A DNA stretch of 64,000 nt from Desulfallas thermosapovorans DSM 6562 (GTDB taxonomy: Bacteria; Bacillota; Desulfotomaculia; Desulfotomaculales; Desulfallaceae): NCBI RefSeq assembly GCF_008124625.1, contig NZ_VNHM01000002.1, forward strand, positions 1 through 64,000. Direction: 5' to 3'. This document shows, piece by piece, positions 1 through 7,842 of this stretch. Both the position numbers and the translations under genes were made by a program. The notes under the pieces are model-generated. The model was not told the origin of the DNA. It worked only from the letters and a program-made list of their open reading frames with translations, and did not search any database. The first letter of the stretch is position 1; each line of letters starts with the position of its first letter.

Positions 1-13
1 CGAGGGCTTGACC
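1..13 (+). rRNA. 23S rRNA, extreme 3' end (partial)
   Basis: The first bases match the conserved tail of bacterial 23S rRNA (cgagggcttgacc). The rest of the gene lies left of the window. The 5S gene downstream on the same strand confirms the end of an rRNA operon. Confidence 0.75.
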
Positions 14-193
14 AGCAAAAGGCGGAGGTTGGAAATTGGAGGTTAGAAGTTGGAAAGACTACTAGCGCCAAGGATAATCCAACCAAAGTGAAAAAGCCTG
101 GGCTTTAAAAAAACAAATCGCTGTGCAGTTTTGAAGGGATAATGAGTTTGGTTATCCAATTTCCAACTTCTAAATTCAAACGTCTAATAAGTT
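14..193 (+). other. 23S-5S rRNA spacer with internal inverted repeat
   Basis: This non-coding rRNA operon spacer contains near-direct short repeats of the type ttggaaattgga / ttagaagttgga around 29-54. Positions 43-56 are perfectly complementary to 160-173 (14 bp). The pair may form a processing stem in the pre-rRNA or be a small dispersed repeat. No tRNA is present. Confidence 0.5.
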
Positions 194-349
194 TTCCGGT
201 GACCATACTGGAGAGGATACACCCGTTCCCATCCTACCCCTCCGGGGCACACGCGAACACGGAAAGTTAAGCTCTCTAAGGCCGATGGTACTTGAGCTTA
301 TACCCTGCTGTGTGCCCCGTAGGGGTAGGAGAGTAGGTAGTTGCCGGAA
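194..349 (+). rRNA. rrf: 5S rRNA with two complementary insertions
   Basis: Canonical 5S segments are present in order: cacccgttcccat, cgaacacgg, gttaagctc, gccgatggtact and gagagtagg. The ends pair as helix I (ttccggt with gccggaa). The gene is about 156 nt instead of about 117. Extra sequence of about 20 nt sits in loop C (about 233-252), and about 21 nt sits between helix IV and loop E (about 309-329). The two insertions are complementary to each other over about 20 positions with one mismatch. Expanded 5S rRNAs are known in some Clostridia, so the gene need not be dead. The conserved core looks intact. Confidence 0.85.
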
Positions 350-358
350 TTAATTTTA

Positions 359-396
359 AATAAACCTCCTGGTTTTGTCCGGGAGGTTTATTATAT
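359..396 (+). terminator. rRNA operon terminator
   Basis: The stem aataaacctcc / ggaggtttatt with a short loop, followed by a T-rich tract, lies just after the 5S gene. Confidence 0.8.
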
Positions 397-482
397 TTCT
401 CTGGACCAACCTTTATCATAAGGATATTATATTCATAGCAAACAGATGATATGGATAATGATGAATAACGATGGGAGTGCAT

Positions 483-1424
483 ATGAATATCAATATAAAG
501 GGTCAAAACAGGGATGCGGAACAAAAACCTATTGAATGTGATACTAATAACACTATGGATGATTATCAATACACGGATAACGATTATTTAGATAACGCTT
601 GCTTGGACAATGATTATCGGGAAAAAGATTTCATAGATGATGAATATGACGATTATTACTATAACGGTCATGATAATGCTGAAGATGACAATGAAACAGT
701 TTCTGCCCGGCCGTCATTATTATTGCGCGTGGTGGCAATTATAACCGCCGTGGCTTTTTTGGGTCTGGTTGCCGCCACTTCCTGGCCTGCTCTACAAGCT
801 CCACTGGGGGATTTAATAACCAGTTCGCTGCAATTGGAGAAAGATATAGATACCCGGCAGCTTCAGGCGGCGGTGGTGCAAATTCAGGTGGTGGCACGGA
901 AACAGGGTGCACTGGCCCCGGTGGAACAAAAGTCGGGCACAGGTTTTAATATCGACCCCCAAGGGGTAATAGTTACCAATCACCACGTTATTGAAGATGC
1001 ACTGAATATGGTGATTAATTTTCCGAACGGTGAAGTATTCAAGGCCGTGAAATGGGTCAGCAAGCCGGAATTTGACTTGGCTGTGGTTATCCTGCAGGGG
1101 GAAAAACTACCGGTGGTGCCGTTAAATGTTGATGATCAGCCTGCACCCGGTGATAAAATAAGGGTGGTGGGTAATCCGCTAGGCCTTAACAATATCGTGG
1201 CCGAAGGCCGGGTGGAACAATACTTAATGGTTGGAGATAAACCCGCCGAAGTATTTGGTATTAGTGCTCCCATATATCCCGGAAATAGTGGCAGTCCTGT
1301 TTTTGATCACGATGGGCGGGTGGTGGGAGTGGTTTTTGGCAATATGTACAGGCAGGTCAACGGTGAGGAGAAAGTTACCGGCCTGGCCATTCCAGTAAAG
1401 GAGATACTGGATTTTAACATATAA
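483..1424 (+). CDS. Membrane-anchored trypsin-like (S1C/HtrA-type) serine protease
   Basis: The 313-residue protein begins with a very acidic, Asp/Tyr/Asn-rich cytoplasmic tail of about 75 residues. One transmembrane segment (about 79-99) follows, then an extracytoplasmic chymotrypsin-fold protease. The triad is visible: His in TNHHV (about 168), Asp in EFDLAVV (about 198) and Ser in GNSGSP (about 269). No PDZ domain follows, so it is a short DegP/HtrA relative. The start at 483 is preferred to an upstream in-frame ATG at 471 because GGGAG at 474-478 would serve it. The likely role is envelope protein quality control; the substrate is unknown. Confidence 0.85.
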   Translation: MNINIKGQNRDAEQKPIECDTNNTMDDYQYTDNDYLDNACLDNDYREKDFIDDEYDDYYYNGHDNAEDDNETVSARPSLLLRVVAIITAVAFLGLVAATSWPALQAPLGDLITSSLQLEKDIDTRQLQAAVVQIQVVARKQGALAPVEQKSGTGFNIDPQGVIVTNHHVIEDALNMVINFPNGEVFKAVKWVSKPEFDLAVVILQGEKLPVVPLNVDDQPAPGDKIRVVGNPLGLNNIVAEGRVEQYLMVGDKPAEVFGISAPIYPGNSGSPVFDHDGRVVGVVFGNMYRQVNGEEKVTGLAIPVKEILDFNI

Positions 1425-1531
1425 AAATTCACCTGTCATGCATTGAACAGCCATGGTGCGGCCATGATAAACATGAGCGTAATTATGGCCTCCCGGAAGT
1501 GATTGTATTATAAAAATTTAATTATTTACTA

Positions 1532-1560
1532 TTGACAGCATATGTAAGGCCACGTAAAAT
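1532..1560 (+). promoter_or_regulatory. Promoter of the riboswitch-controlled exchanger
   Basis: A perfect -35 (TTGACA, 1532-1537) is followed 17 bp later by TAAAAT (1555-1560). The start point would lie a few bases before the riboswitch aptamer. Confidence 0.75.
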
Positions 1561-1565
1561 AACAA

Positions 1566-1668
1566 CTAAGGGGAGTAGCTACCCGGCCTGACGGGTTGTC
1601 AAATCGTCAATACGGCTTTGCCCGGTTTGACATAGCTTTCATGATTAAGTAAGCTAAGCGAGACCTTC
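1566..1668 (+). promoter_or_regulatory. yybP-ykoY (Mn2+) riboswitch aptamer
   Basis: Family hallmarks are present: aaggggagtagc at the 5' side, a central cgtcaatacggc segment, cccggtttgacatagctt and a closing agcgagacctt. P1 (aagg...cctt) shares its 3' strand with the following terminator stem. Metal binding would therefore block the terminator and turn the gene on, as known for this class. The gene behind it is a cation exchanger, a typical yybP-ykoY target. Confidence 0.9.
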
Positions 1669-1698
1669 ACGGATTTTGCGTGAAGGTCTCGCTTTTTT
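1657..1698 (+). terminator. Riboswitch expression-platform terminator
   Basis: A perfect 14-bp stem (agcgagaccttcac / gtgaaggtctcgct) with a 9-nt loop and a T run. Its left arm overlaps the 3' P1 strand of the aptamer. Confidence 0.9.
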
Positions 1699-1789
1699 AT
1701 ATATCATGGACAAAGGCACTTGAGGGATTAGGATACCATTATATTGTTCACCAATGGCAATTTAAAAGAAATTAGAAAGGAAATGTTGC

Positions 1790-2779
1790 ATGCTCTTATT
1801 ACTTTACTTAATTGGTGGTCTGGCTGTAATTTTGTTTTGTGCCGAGATTTTTACTAACGGTGTGGAATGGCTGGGTAAAAGATTAAAACTATCCGAAGGT
1901 GCGGTGGGCAGCGTACTGGCCGCGGTGGGCACTGCCCTGCCGGAAGCAATAATCCCCGTAATAGCAATTTTGTTGGGAACCGGGGAAGCAGCACATGAGA
2001 TAGGTATCGGTGCCATTTTGGGTGCGCCCTTTATGCTGGCTACTTTGGCCCTGTGCATTACGGGTATTGCCGCGCTGGTCTATACGGTAAATGGCCAAAA
2101 GCGTCAAGTTATGCTTATTGATCATAACATTATGAAAAGAGACCTGTTATTTTTTATTATAGTGTACTCATTGGCAATACTTGCTGCCTTTTTACCAGCT
2201 GCATACAAACTGCACATAGCTTTTTTACTGGTGGTTGCATACATTATTTACGTTACCCGTACCATTAAAGCAGGGAGTAAACTGGGTGAAACCCAATTAA
2301 AGCCACTGTATTTTGCCCGGAAGCACAGAGAGCCAAGTATTCGGGTGATAGTGCTGCAGGTGTTTGTGGCCCTTGCCGGCATTGTCACCGGTGCCAACTT
2401 CTTTGTGGACGGTATTGAACGTGTGGCTGAGCTTATGCATATATCACCTTTCATAGTGTCTATATTCATTGCCCCCATAGCTACGGAACTGCCTGAAAAA
2501 TTCAATAGCCTAATTTGGGTGCGCCAGGGCAAGGACACCCTCGCTCTGGGTAATATTACCGGAGCTATGGTTTTTCAAAGCTCCCTAATACCCGCATTGG
2601 GAATTGTCCTTACGCCCTGGGTGCTGTCCGACCTGGCCTTGATTAGCGCCATATTGGCTCTTGCGGGGGCTGGGCTGATCTATCTAAGCCTGCAGTTGAA
2701 AAAATACATTCGTCCTGCAACGCTGGTTTTGACCGGTAGCTTGTATGTGATATTTGTTATGTCCGTTTTTATCATATAA
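1790..2779 (+). CDS. CaCA-family sodium/calcium (cation) exchanger, YrbG-like
   Basis: The 329-residue, roughly ten-helix membrane protein has two homologous halves. Each carries a CaCA alpha-repeat: GSVLAAVGTALPEA near residue 40 and SIFIAPIATELPEK near 225, with the conserved acidic residues. It exports Ca2+ or another divalent cation against Na+ or H+. The yybP-ykoY riboswitch in its leader points to Mn2+-responsive expression, so Mn2+ efflux is a reasonable inference. An AAAGG ribosome site precedes the ATG. Confidence 0.9.
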   Translation: MLLLLYLIGGLAVILFCAEIFTNGVEWLGKRLKLSEGAVGSVLAAVGTALPEAIIPVIAILLGTGEAAHEIGIGAILGAPFMLATLALCITGIAALVYTVNGQKRQVMLIDHNIMKRDLLFFIIVYSLAILAAFLPAAYKLHIAFLLVVAYIIYVTRTIKAGSKLGETQLKPLYFARKHREPSIRVIVLQVFVALAGIVTGANFFVDGIERVAELMHISPFIVSIFIAPIATELPEKFNSLIWVRQGKDTLALGNITGAMVFQSSLIPALGIVLTPWVLSDLALISAILALAGAGLIYLSLQLKKYIRPATLVLTGSLYVIFVMSVFII

Positions 2780-2899
2780 CTTGTTGGGAGCGTTATTTAA
2801 CATAGGCTTAAGGTAATAACTTTACATTACCTTTGAATAGTTTTACTGCCAAGTTGAGCTTAATATTTATATTTAAGAGGGGGTAAACTAAAACGTTAT

Positions 2900-2930
2900 A
2901 CTGTACAGTTTTTTGGCTATATTATATAAT
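2900..2930 (+). promoter_or_regulatory. Promoter with palindrome, upstream of merR-htpX
   Basis: TGTACA (2902-2907) and TATAAT (2925-2930) are separated by 17 bp. The -35 hexamer is embedded in the perfect palindrome ACTGTACAGT (2900-2909), a possible operator for the following regulator. Confidence 0.5.
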
Positions 2931-2956
2931 GTAAGTGAGGTGGTAGCTTTGGGGAG

Positions 2957-3388
2957 TTGAAATACTATAAAATCGGTGCCATTGCCCAGTTAGCCGGGGT
3001 GAGCAGAAGAACTATCGATTATTATACCAACCTGGGCTTACTTAAGCCTGTTCGTTTGGAAAATAATTACCGGTACTACACCGAGCACACCCTGGCAAGG
3101 CTTAAAATCATCGAGATTTTGAAGGCGCAGCGGTTTACCCTGGAGGAAATAAAAGAACAATTTCGTTTGTTTGAACTGGATCAGGCCGGACAACAAGATA
3201 ATCAAATTAATATTGATTTCATCCGGGAACAAATCAAACAGCTGGAGAATCAACTTACCCAGCTGCAACCTGCGTCCAATCTTGATGCCAGCCAAGCAGC
3301 GGTTTTGTCCAGGCAGGTTATGATAAAGGGGATGGCTATTATGAACGCACTAATTATTTATATTAATGAAATTACCCCATTTGTTTAA
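2957..3388 (+). CDS. MerR-family transcriptional regulator
   Basis: The 143-residue protein has an N-terminal winged helix (YKIGAIAQLAGVSRRTIDYYTNLGLLKP) followed by a Glu/Gln-rich dimerisation coiled coil (about 60-105). The short C-terminal tail lacks an obvious metal-binding cysteine set, so the inducer cannot be named. The TTG start lies directly after ggggag; the better ribosome site is the gtgaggtgg about 13 bases upstream. It probably forms a transcription unit with htpX 78 bp downstream. Confidence 0.8.
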   Translation: MKYYKIGAIAQLAGVSRRTIDYYTNLGLLKPVRLENNYRYYTEHTLARLKIIEILKAQRFTLEEIKEQFRLFELDQAGQQDNQINIDFIREQIKQLENQLTQLQPASNLDASQAAVLSRQVMIKGMAIMNALIIYINEITPFV

Positions 3389-3466
3389 CATTAATGGCTC
3401 TGGAACAATCCGCCCGGGTTGGAAGGGAAATCCATGGATAGAATAATAAAACGGAGGTGTATGTAT

Positions 3467-4306
3467 ATGAATACCTTAAAAGTATGGTTGTTAATGGGCG
3501 TGCTGACCATAATACTGGTGTTGATGGGAAATGCCATTGGCGGTCAGTCCGGAGCAATGTTGTTTTTCCTCATTGCCATGGCCATGAACTTTTTCAGTTA
3601 CTTTTACAGCGATAAAATTGCAATTAAAATGACACGCTCGTACCCGGTTTCCCGGGCCGAGGCACCCGAGCTTTATGAGATGGTGCAAAGGTTATCAAGG
3701 CGTGCAGGTATTCCTATGCCCAAGCTTTATGTAACACCTACCGATCAACCCAACGCGTTTGCCACCGGGCGCAACCCTTCCCATGCAGCGGTGGCCGTCA
3801 CCGAAGGTATTATGCGCTTGCTAAACAGGTCTGAAGTGGAAGGTGTACTGGCCCACGAGCTGGCTCACATTAAAAACAGGGATGTGCTGTTGGGCACCAT
3901 AGCAGCCGCATTGGCCGGCGCCATTACCATGATGGCCAATGCTTTTCAGTGGGCAGCCATATTCGGGCTGGGCCGGGGTGAGGATGAAGAAGGCGGCGGG
4001 ATGATTGGCGGGCTGATTATGGCTATTTTGGCACCCATTGCGGCTATGATAGTACAAATGGCCATTTCCCGGTCGAGGGAATATCTAGCCGATGCAACCG
4101 GGGCACGTATTGCCGGTTCACCCGATGGGCTGGCCAATGCCCTGCTTAAAATGGAATCAGCGGCACATCGTATTCCTATGCAGACTAACCCGGCAACTTC
4201 GCATCTGTTTATTGTAAACCCGCTTTCCGGTGCTGCCGTGGCCAGATTGTTCAGCACTCACCCTCCTATTCAGGACCGGGTGGCCAGACTTAAAAATATG
4301 CGGTAA
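3467..4306 (+). CDS. htpX: Protease HtpX homolog (M48 zinc metallopeptidase)
   Basis: The 279-residue membrane protease has two N-terminal helices (about 5-47), the zinc motif HELAH (130-134), two further hydrophobic segments (about 142-195) and the downstream [11 protein letters not shown] motif supplying the third zinc ligand. It degrades damaged membrane proteins. Of several in-frame starts, the ATG at 3467 is best placed behind GGAGG (3453-3457). It follows a MerR regulator that may control it. Confidence 0.92.
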   Translation: MNTLKVWLLMGVLTIILVLMGNAIGGQSGAMLFFLIAMAMNFFSYFYSDKIAIKMTRSYPVSRAEAPELYEMVQRLSRRAGIPMPKLYVTPTDQPNAFATGRNPSHAAVAVTEGIMRLLNRSEVEGVLAHELAHIKNRDVLLGTIAAALAGAITMMANAFQWAAIFGLGRGEDEEGGGMIGGLIMAILAPIAAMIVQMAISRSREYLADATGARIAGSPDGLANALLKMESAAHRIPMQTNPATSHLFIVNPLSGAAVARLFSTHPPIQDRVARLKNMR

Positions 4307-4324
4307 TAGCTTATAGACTTTGTC

Positions 4325-4369
4325 AAGGTACCGGCTTATGATTTAACCATGCCGTGTACCTTTTTGTTT
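4325..4369 (+). terminator. Terminator after htpX
   Basis: aggtaccggc pairs with gccgtgtacct with one bulge, followed by a run of T. Confidence 0.65.
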
Positions 4370-4473
4370 ATATATCTATCAATGAATTATCTATATCACA
4401 TAAATTGAAGCGAACTATGCCTGTGTAAAAGTATTGTAATGGAAAACGTGCTTGTTGGGTGAGTTAAAAAGAA

Positions 4474-5112
4474 ATGTCGATTGGCAGGGATGAGATTTTG
4501 GATTATAAAGATGTAGCGCTGGAACTTGTGGAACTTTATGGCTATTGGGCTCTTTTTTTTACCATGTTCATTGATACCCTGGGTATTCCCATGCCTTCAA
4601 AGACAATGCTTACCTTATCGGGATACTTTTCGCATATGGGTATTTTAAATTATACGCAGATTTTTATAGTGGCTATGGCCGGTACCCTGGGCGGGTTTAC
4701 CTCGGGTTACACCATCGGCCGGAAAATCGGTACACCGTTGATAGAAAAATATGGCCGGTTTATATGCTTAACACCGGAAAAAACCACCAGGCTGGAAAAA
4801 TGGTTCGAAAAATACGGTCCCTGGGCTATCTTAATTGCTTATTTTTTACCTGTAGCCCGCAGTGTTGTGCCCTACCTATCCGGTATAAGTAAGATGTCCT
4901 TTGTTACAGCAATAGGTATGGCTGCGGTGGGAGCCACTTGCTGGATACTGCTGTTAATATCCTTTGGGCTGGTCATTGGGCAAAATTGGATAGTGTTGGA
5001 AGCATTGCTTGTCGATTACTACCCCTATTTAATCGGAGGGGTTCTGACGCTTGTCGCCGCCGCAGTTTGGAGTAAGGTAAGAAATAAAAAAGGAACCAAA
5101 GAAGTTCAATAG
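4474..5112 (+). CDS. DedA/VTT-family membrane protein
   Basis: The 212-residue protein has about five hydrophobic segments and the DedA signature: an N-terminal GYWALFFTMFIDTLGIPMPSK-like re-entrant region, then a central GRKIG and FLPVARSVVPYLSG motif. DedA proteins act as lipid scramblases or undecaprenyl-phosphate/lipid translocases and support membrane homeostasis. The ribosome site before the ATG is weak, so the exact start is uncertain. It is a monocistronic gene. Confidence 0.85.
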   Translation: MSIGRDEILDYKDVALELVELYGYWALFFTMFIDTLGIPMPSKTMLTLSGYFSHMGILNYTQIFIVAMAGTLGGFTSGYTIGRKIGTPLIEKYGRFICLTPEKTTRLEKWFEKYGPWAILIAYFLPVARSVVPYLSGISKMSFVTAIGMAAVGATCWILLLISFGLVIGQNWIVLEALLVDYYPYLIGGVLTLVAAAVWSKVRNKKGTKEVQ

Positions 5113-5394
5113 CAGATATCTAAAAACTTGAAGGTTTATAATACCGGTAGTGCCCACGTAATGGTGTTAGCAATAGACAATAAACGTGCAAGTACTATCA
5201 ATTACGATATTGACAGGTACTTCAATTTGGTAAATTAAATGGATGGCTTCATGAAGCCCAATGACTGTTGCAGTTTGATAAATCTCATATTTATTCACCA
5301 TCATTATCACTCCCATGAAATATTTTCAACCTGGTGAGCGGTCATGAAATGAAGGATAAAAGCTCATAGTGAGTCACGCACGATTCACCAAAAT
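5113..5394. other. Intergenic region, no gene seen
   Basis: No coding frame with a ribosome site was found. An imperfect inverted repeat (aagtactatcaat ... attgacaggtactt) lies around 5189-5222. Its role is unknown. Confidence 0.4.
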
Positions 5395-5433
5395 AAAAAA
5401 GGTTTGAATGAAGTACTACCACTTCATTCAAAC
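5395..5433 (-). terminator. Terminator of tRNA-Leu
   Basis: A 13-bp inverted repeat (gtttgaatgaagt / acttcattcaaac) is followed on the minus strand by a run of T. Confidence 0.85.
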
Positions 5434-5452
5434 CCTTGATATATCTAGGTTT

Positions 5453-5538
5453 TGGTGCCGAAGGCGGGAGTCGAACCCGCATGGGATAACCCGCACGATT
5501 TTGAGTCGTGTGCGTCTGCCAGTTCCGCCACTTCGGCA
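5453..5538 (-). tRNA. tRNA-Leu (anticodon CAA)
   Basis: The minus strand folds as a class II tRNA. The acceptor is tgccgaag/cttcggca, the D loop includes aactggcagac, and the anticodon stem cacga/tcgtg encloses ctcaaaa (anticodon CAA). It has a long variable arm, a T loop ttcgact and an encoded CCA. Confidence 0.95.
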
Positions 5539-5568
5539 CAATGTTTCTATCGCTGACCTGCAAGATAA

Positions 5569-5598
5569 ATTCTAACACAGTTAAATTGCCATTGTCAA
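5569..5598 (-). promoter_or_regulatory. Promoter of tRNA-Leu
   Basis: On the minus strand TTGACA (5598-5593) and TAGAAT (5574-5569) are separated by 18 bp, about 30 bp before the tRNA 5' end. Confidence 0.65.
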
Positions 5599-5690
5599 CT
5601 GTTTTTGTGGTGTTAACTTCTACCGTGTTTATACTGTTAACCACCATTTTCAATCGGCAGGAAGTATGTTCAACAGTGTCGAAGAGTATG

Positions 5691-5720
5691 CCAGGGGATA
5701 TGCAAGCCCCTGGTTTTTTT
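5691..5720 (+). terminator. Intrinsic terminator immediately before the ECF sigma gene
   Basis: A perfect stem ccagggg/cccctgg with a 9-nt loop is followed by seven T. It ends only about 20 bp before the sigma start codon, so it may act as an attenuator in the sigma-gene leader. Confidence 0.75.
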
Positions 5721-5739
5721 GTTGGACAGGAGTGAAATT

Positions 5740-6366
5740 ATGGTTCATCTTCCCGATGAGGTGCTGGTACAAAAAACTAAAAACGGCGATATGGATGCCT
5801 TTGATGAGCTGGTGCGCCGCTACGAAAGCAAGATATATGGTTTAGCATATCGCTTCATGGGTAATCATGCCGATGCCAGCGACCTGGCCCAGGATACCTT
5901 TATTCGCTTATACCAGGCACTGGAAGGGTTTCGGGGGGATGCTGCCTTTTCCACCTGGCTTTACCGCATTGCAGCCAATATCTGCCGGGATGAACTGCGA
6001 AAGCGGCAGCGGCGGCGTAGTGTATCCATGGACGAAATGATGGATGCCTCACCTGCCAACACGCCCACCGCCGACGACAACTATTCCCCCGAGGAAACTG
6101 TGCAGCGCCGGGAGGTGCAACGCCAGGTGCAGCTTTGTTTAAACCAGCTTTCCGATGACCACCGGTTAATATTGATCATGCGTGAGATACAGGGTATGAG
6201 CTATGAGGAAATTGCCAGTGTGTTGCAATGTTCCCTGGGTACGGTGAAATCACGCATTAGCAGGGCCAGAAACGCCCTCAAGGAAAGGATGAGCAGGCAG
6301 GGGGAACTTTTGCCCGGTGGCGGTCGTCTTAAAGCCAAAGGAGGGAAGAACAATGCAGTGTCGTGA
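5740..6366 (+). CDS. ECF (SigW/RpoE-type) RNA polymerase sigma factor
   Basis: The 208-residue protein has sigma region 2 (about 14-85, including DLAQDTFIRLYQALEGFRG and FSTWLYRIAANICRDELRKR) and region 4 (about 128-185, QLSDDHRLILIMREIQGMSYEEIASVL). A variable Pro/Asp-rich linker joins them. The ATG at 5740 follows AGGAGTG; upstream in-frame TTG codons lack such a site. It overlaps the anti-sigma gene by 14 bp, so the two are translationally coupled and the factor is probably held inactive by that membrane protein. Confidence 0.93.
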   Translation: MVHLPDEVLVQKTKNGDMDAFDELVRRYESKIYGLAYRFMGNHADASDLAQDTFIRLYQALEGFRGDAAFSTWLYRIAANICRDELRKRQRRRSVSMDEMMDASPANTPTADDNYSPEETVQRREVQRQVQLCLNQLSDDHRLILIMREIQGMSYEEIASVLQCSLGTVKSRISRARNALKERMSRQGELLPGGGRLKAKGGKNNAVS

Positions 6367-7669
6367 TATCTGTGAAATGTTGTCACCATACATTGATGGC
6401 ATGCTGGAATCTTCCCAAGCGGTGCAAGTGGAAGAACATCTTGCTGCTTGTGCCGCATGCAGGTTGGAATACGACGATTTGCGGGCTGCGGTGGAATTGG
6501 TCAGGGAATTGCCGGAGGTGGTGCCGCCCCGGGAGTTCCACGAAGAATTGCGACAAAAACTCAAGTCACTACCCGGACCGGCTGTCACTGCCGGGCATAG
6601 TAGCCGGCTAAACCGGGTGCCCTGGACAAAATGGACCAAAACACTGGCTGCAGCAGCGGTAATATTTCTTGCCGTAGGTGTTACCGCCCTCTGGTATGAT
6701 AAGAATGAGGGGGGGGTATTTGATATTGCCACCCAGTCAAACACTGGCCAAAATACAACTTTCCGTGAGGAACTGCCCGGGGGCGATAAGGAAAATGACG
6801 GTGTCACACCTGAAGCCCGGGAACAGGCCGTTGAAAAAGCAAGAGCAACCAATGATGTATTAATCGCCAATAATGATACCCCGGATGTAGACCGGAATGA
6901 ACCGGAAGTACCCGGTATGCCTCTTTCCGAAAGAGGGGCAGGTACTATTGCCGACAGTGGGTTGGGGAACCAGCCCCCGCCCGTTGTGGGAGATGAAGGT
7001 GTAACTGCCGCACCCAATGCGGATAGTGGTGACACGGGTGCTGACTATTCCGAGGTGGAAAAACACACAGCCCGTGATTTCCCGGCACCGGAAGAACAGC
7101 CCACCGGTGAAGATGCTATGTTTTCAATTATGGCCGCACCCCGGGAAAGGTTTAGGGATGAGGCCAACCAGCTTGAGAATGGCAGTTTCAGTGTTGAAAA
7201 TGATCTTCATGTGGCCAGGGAGTATACTGTTACACTGGTTTTAGATACGCAGCAAATTACGGAGGACCAAATTACCGAGGACCTCTGGAATGCAACAGCA
7301 GGCGAGTACGGTGGCTACGTTGAGGCGAACCCGCAGCAAACCGGGCATTGCTGGGTGTTACGCATTCCTACAAGCTTTGCGGATGAGTTTATTGATCAAT
7401 TAAACGGTATGGGTCAGGTGGAAATCCATTCTCGCACCAGGGATTTGGCTGACGATATGCAACAGGCCCAAGAACAGCTGAATATACTATGGGAGCGGGA
7501 AAATAAACTGGCTTTCCAGCTTGAAAATGTTCAAAAGGGAAAAGATACGGCCCTTTTAGGTGAATTGGATGAATTACGCGGGCAAATAGCCCGGCAGCAG
7601 CAGACAATTACCGGTTTACAGCAAGATATAGATTTAGCCAGAGTGGACCTTTATTTAATGCTGCCGTAA
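6353..7669 (+). CDS. Zinc-finger anti-sigma factor with C-terminal DUF4349 domain
   Basis: The 438-residue protein starts with a zf-HC2 anti-sigma domain whose zinc ligands are in EEHLAACAACRLEYD (HxxxCxxC, about 31-38). A single membrane helix follows (about 95-115), then a long disordered acidic/Pro linker (about 120-260). The extracytoplasmic DUF4349-like domain (about 275-438) ends in a coiled coil. The start at 6353 is set by AAGGAGGG. Fusion of an anti-sigma head to DUF4349 suggests envelope sensing and probably regulated proteolysis, but the stimulus is unknown. Confidence 0.88.
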   Translation: MQCRDICEMLSPYIDGMLESSQAVQVEEHLAACAACRLEYDDLRAAVELVRELPEVVPPREFHEELRQKLKSLPGPAVTAGHSSRLNRVPWTKWTKTLAAAAVIFLAVGVTALWYDKNEGGVFDIATQSNTGQNTTFREELPGGDKENDGVTPEAREQAVEKARATNDVLIANNDTPDVDRNEPEVPGMPLSERGAGTIADSGLGNQPPPVVGDEGVTAAPNADSGDTGADYSEVEKHTARDFPAPEEQPTGEDAMFSIMAAPRERFRDEANQLENGSFSVENDLHVAREYTVTLVLDTQQITEDQITEDLWNATAGEYGGYVEANPQQTGHCWVLRIPTSFADEFIDQLNGMGQVEIHSRTRDLADDMQQAQEQLNILWERENKLAFQLENVQKGKDTALLGELDELRGQIARQQQTITGLQQDIDLARVDLYLMLP

Positions 7670-7788
7670 TATGGTGAAATCCATCTATGCAAAGAATTAA
7701 TTAAGGTTTCCAGTTATTAAAAAAAGTTTTACTATTGCTTCACTGGTAATTTGCAGTTAAAATAGGAATAGTTGCGGTTTGGATATAC

Positions 7789-7817
7789 TGATAATATTAA
7801 TCCTTGGTTGTTATAAT
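7789..7817 (+). promoter_or_regulatory. Possible promoter of the NifU-like gene
   Basis: TATAAT (7812-7817) lies about 25 bp before the GTG start. The matching -35 region is poor (tgataa at 17 bp), so this is tentative. Confidence 0.4.
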
Positions 7818-7842
7818 AGTTTCAGAAGGGAGGTTTGAAACA

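Noticed and set aside
6250-7035. A 261-codon minus-strand frame inside the sigma/anti-sigma genes
   Set aside because: It is an antisense shadow: Ser/Pro/Thr-rich composition and no ribosome site, while the plus-strand genes are clearly real.
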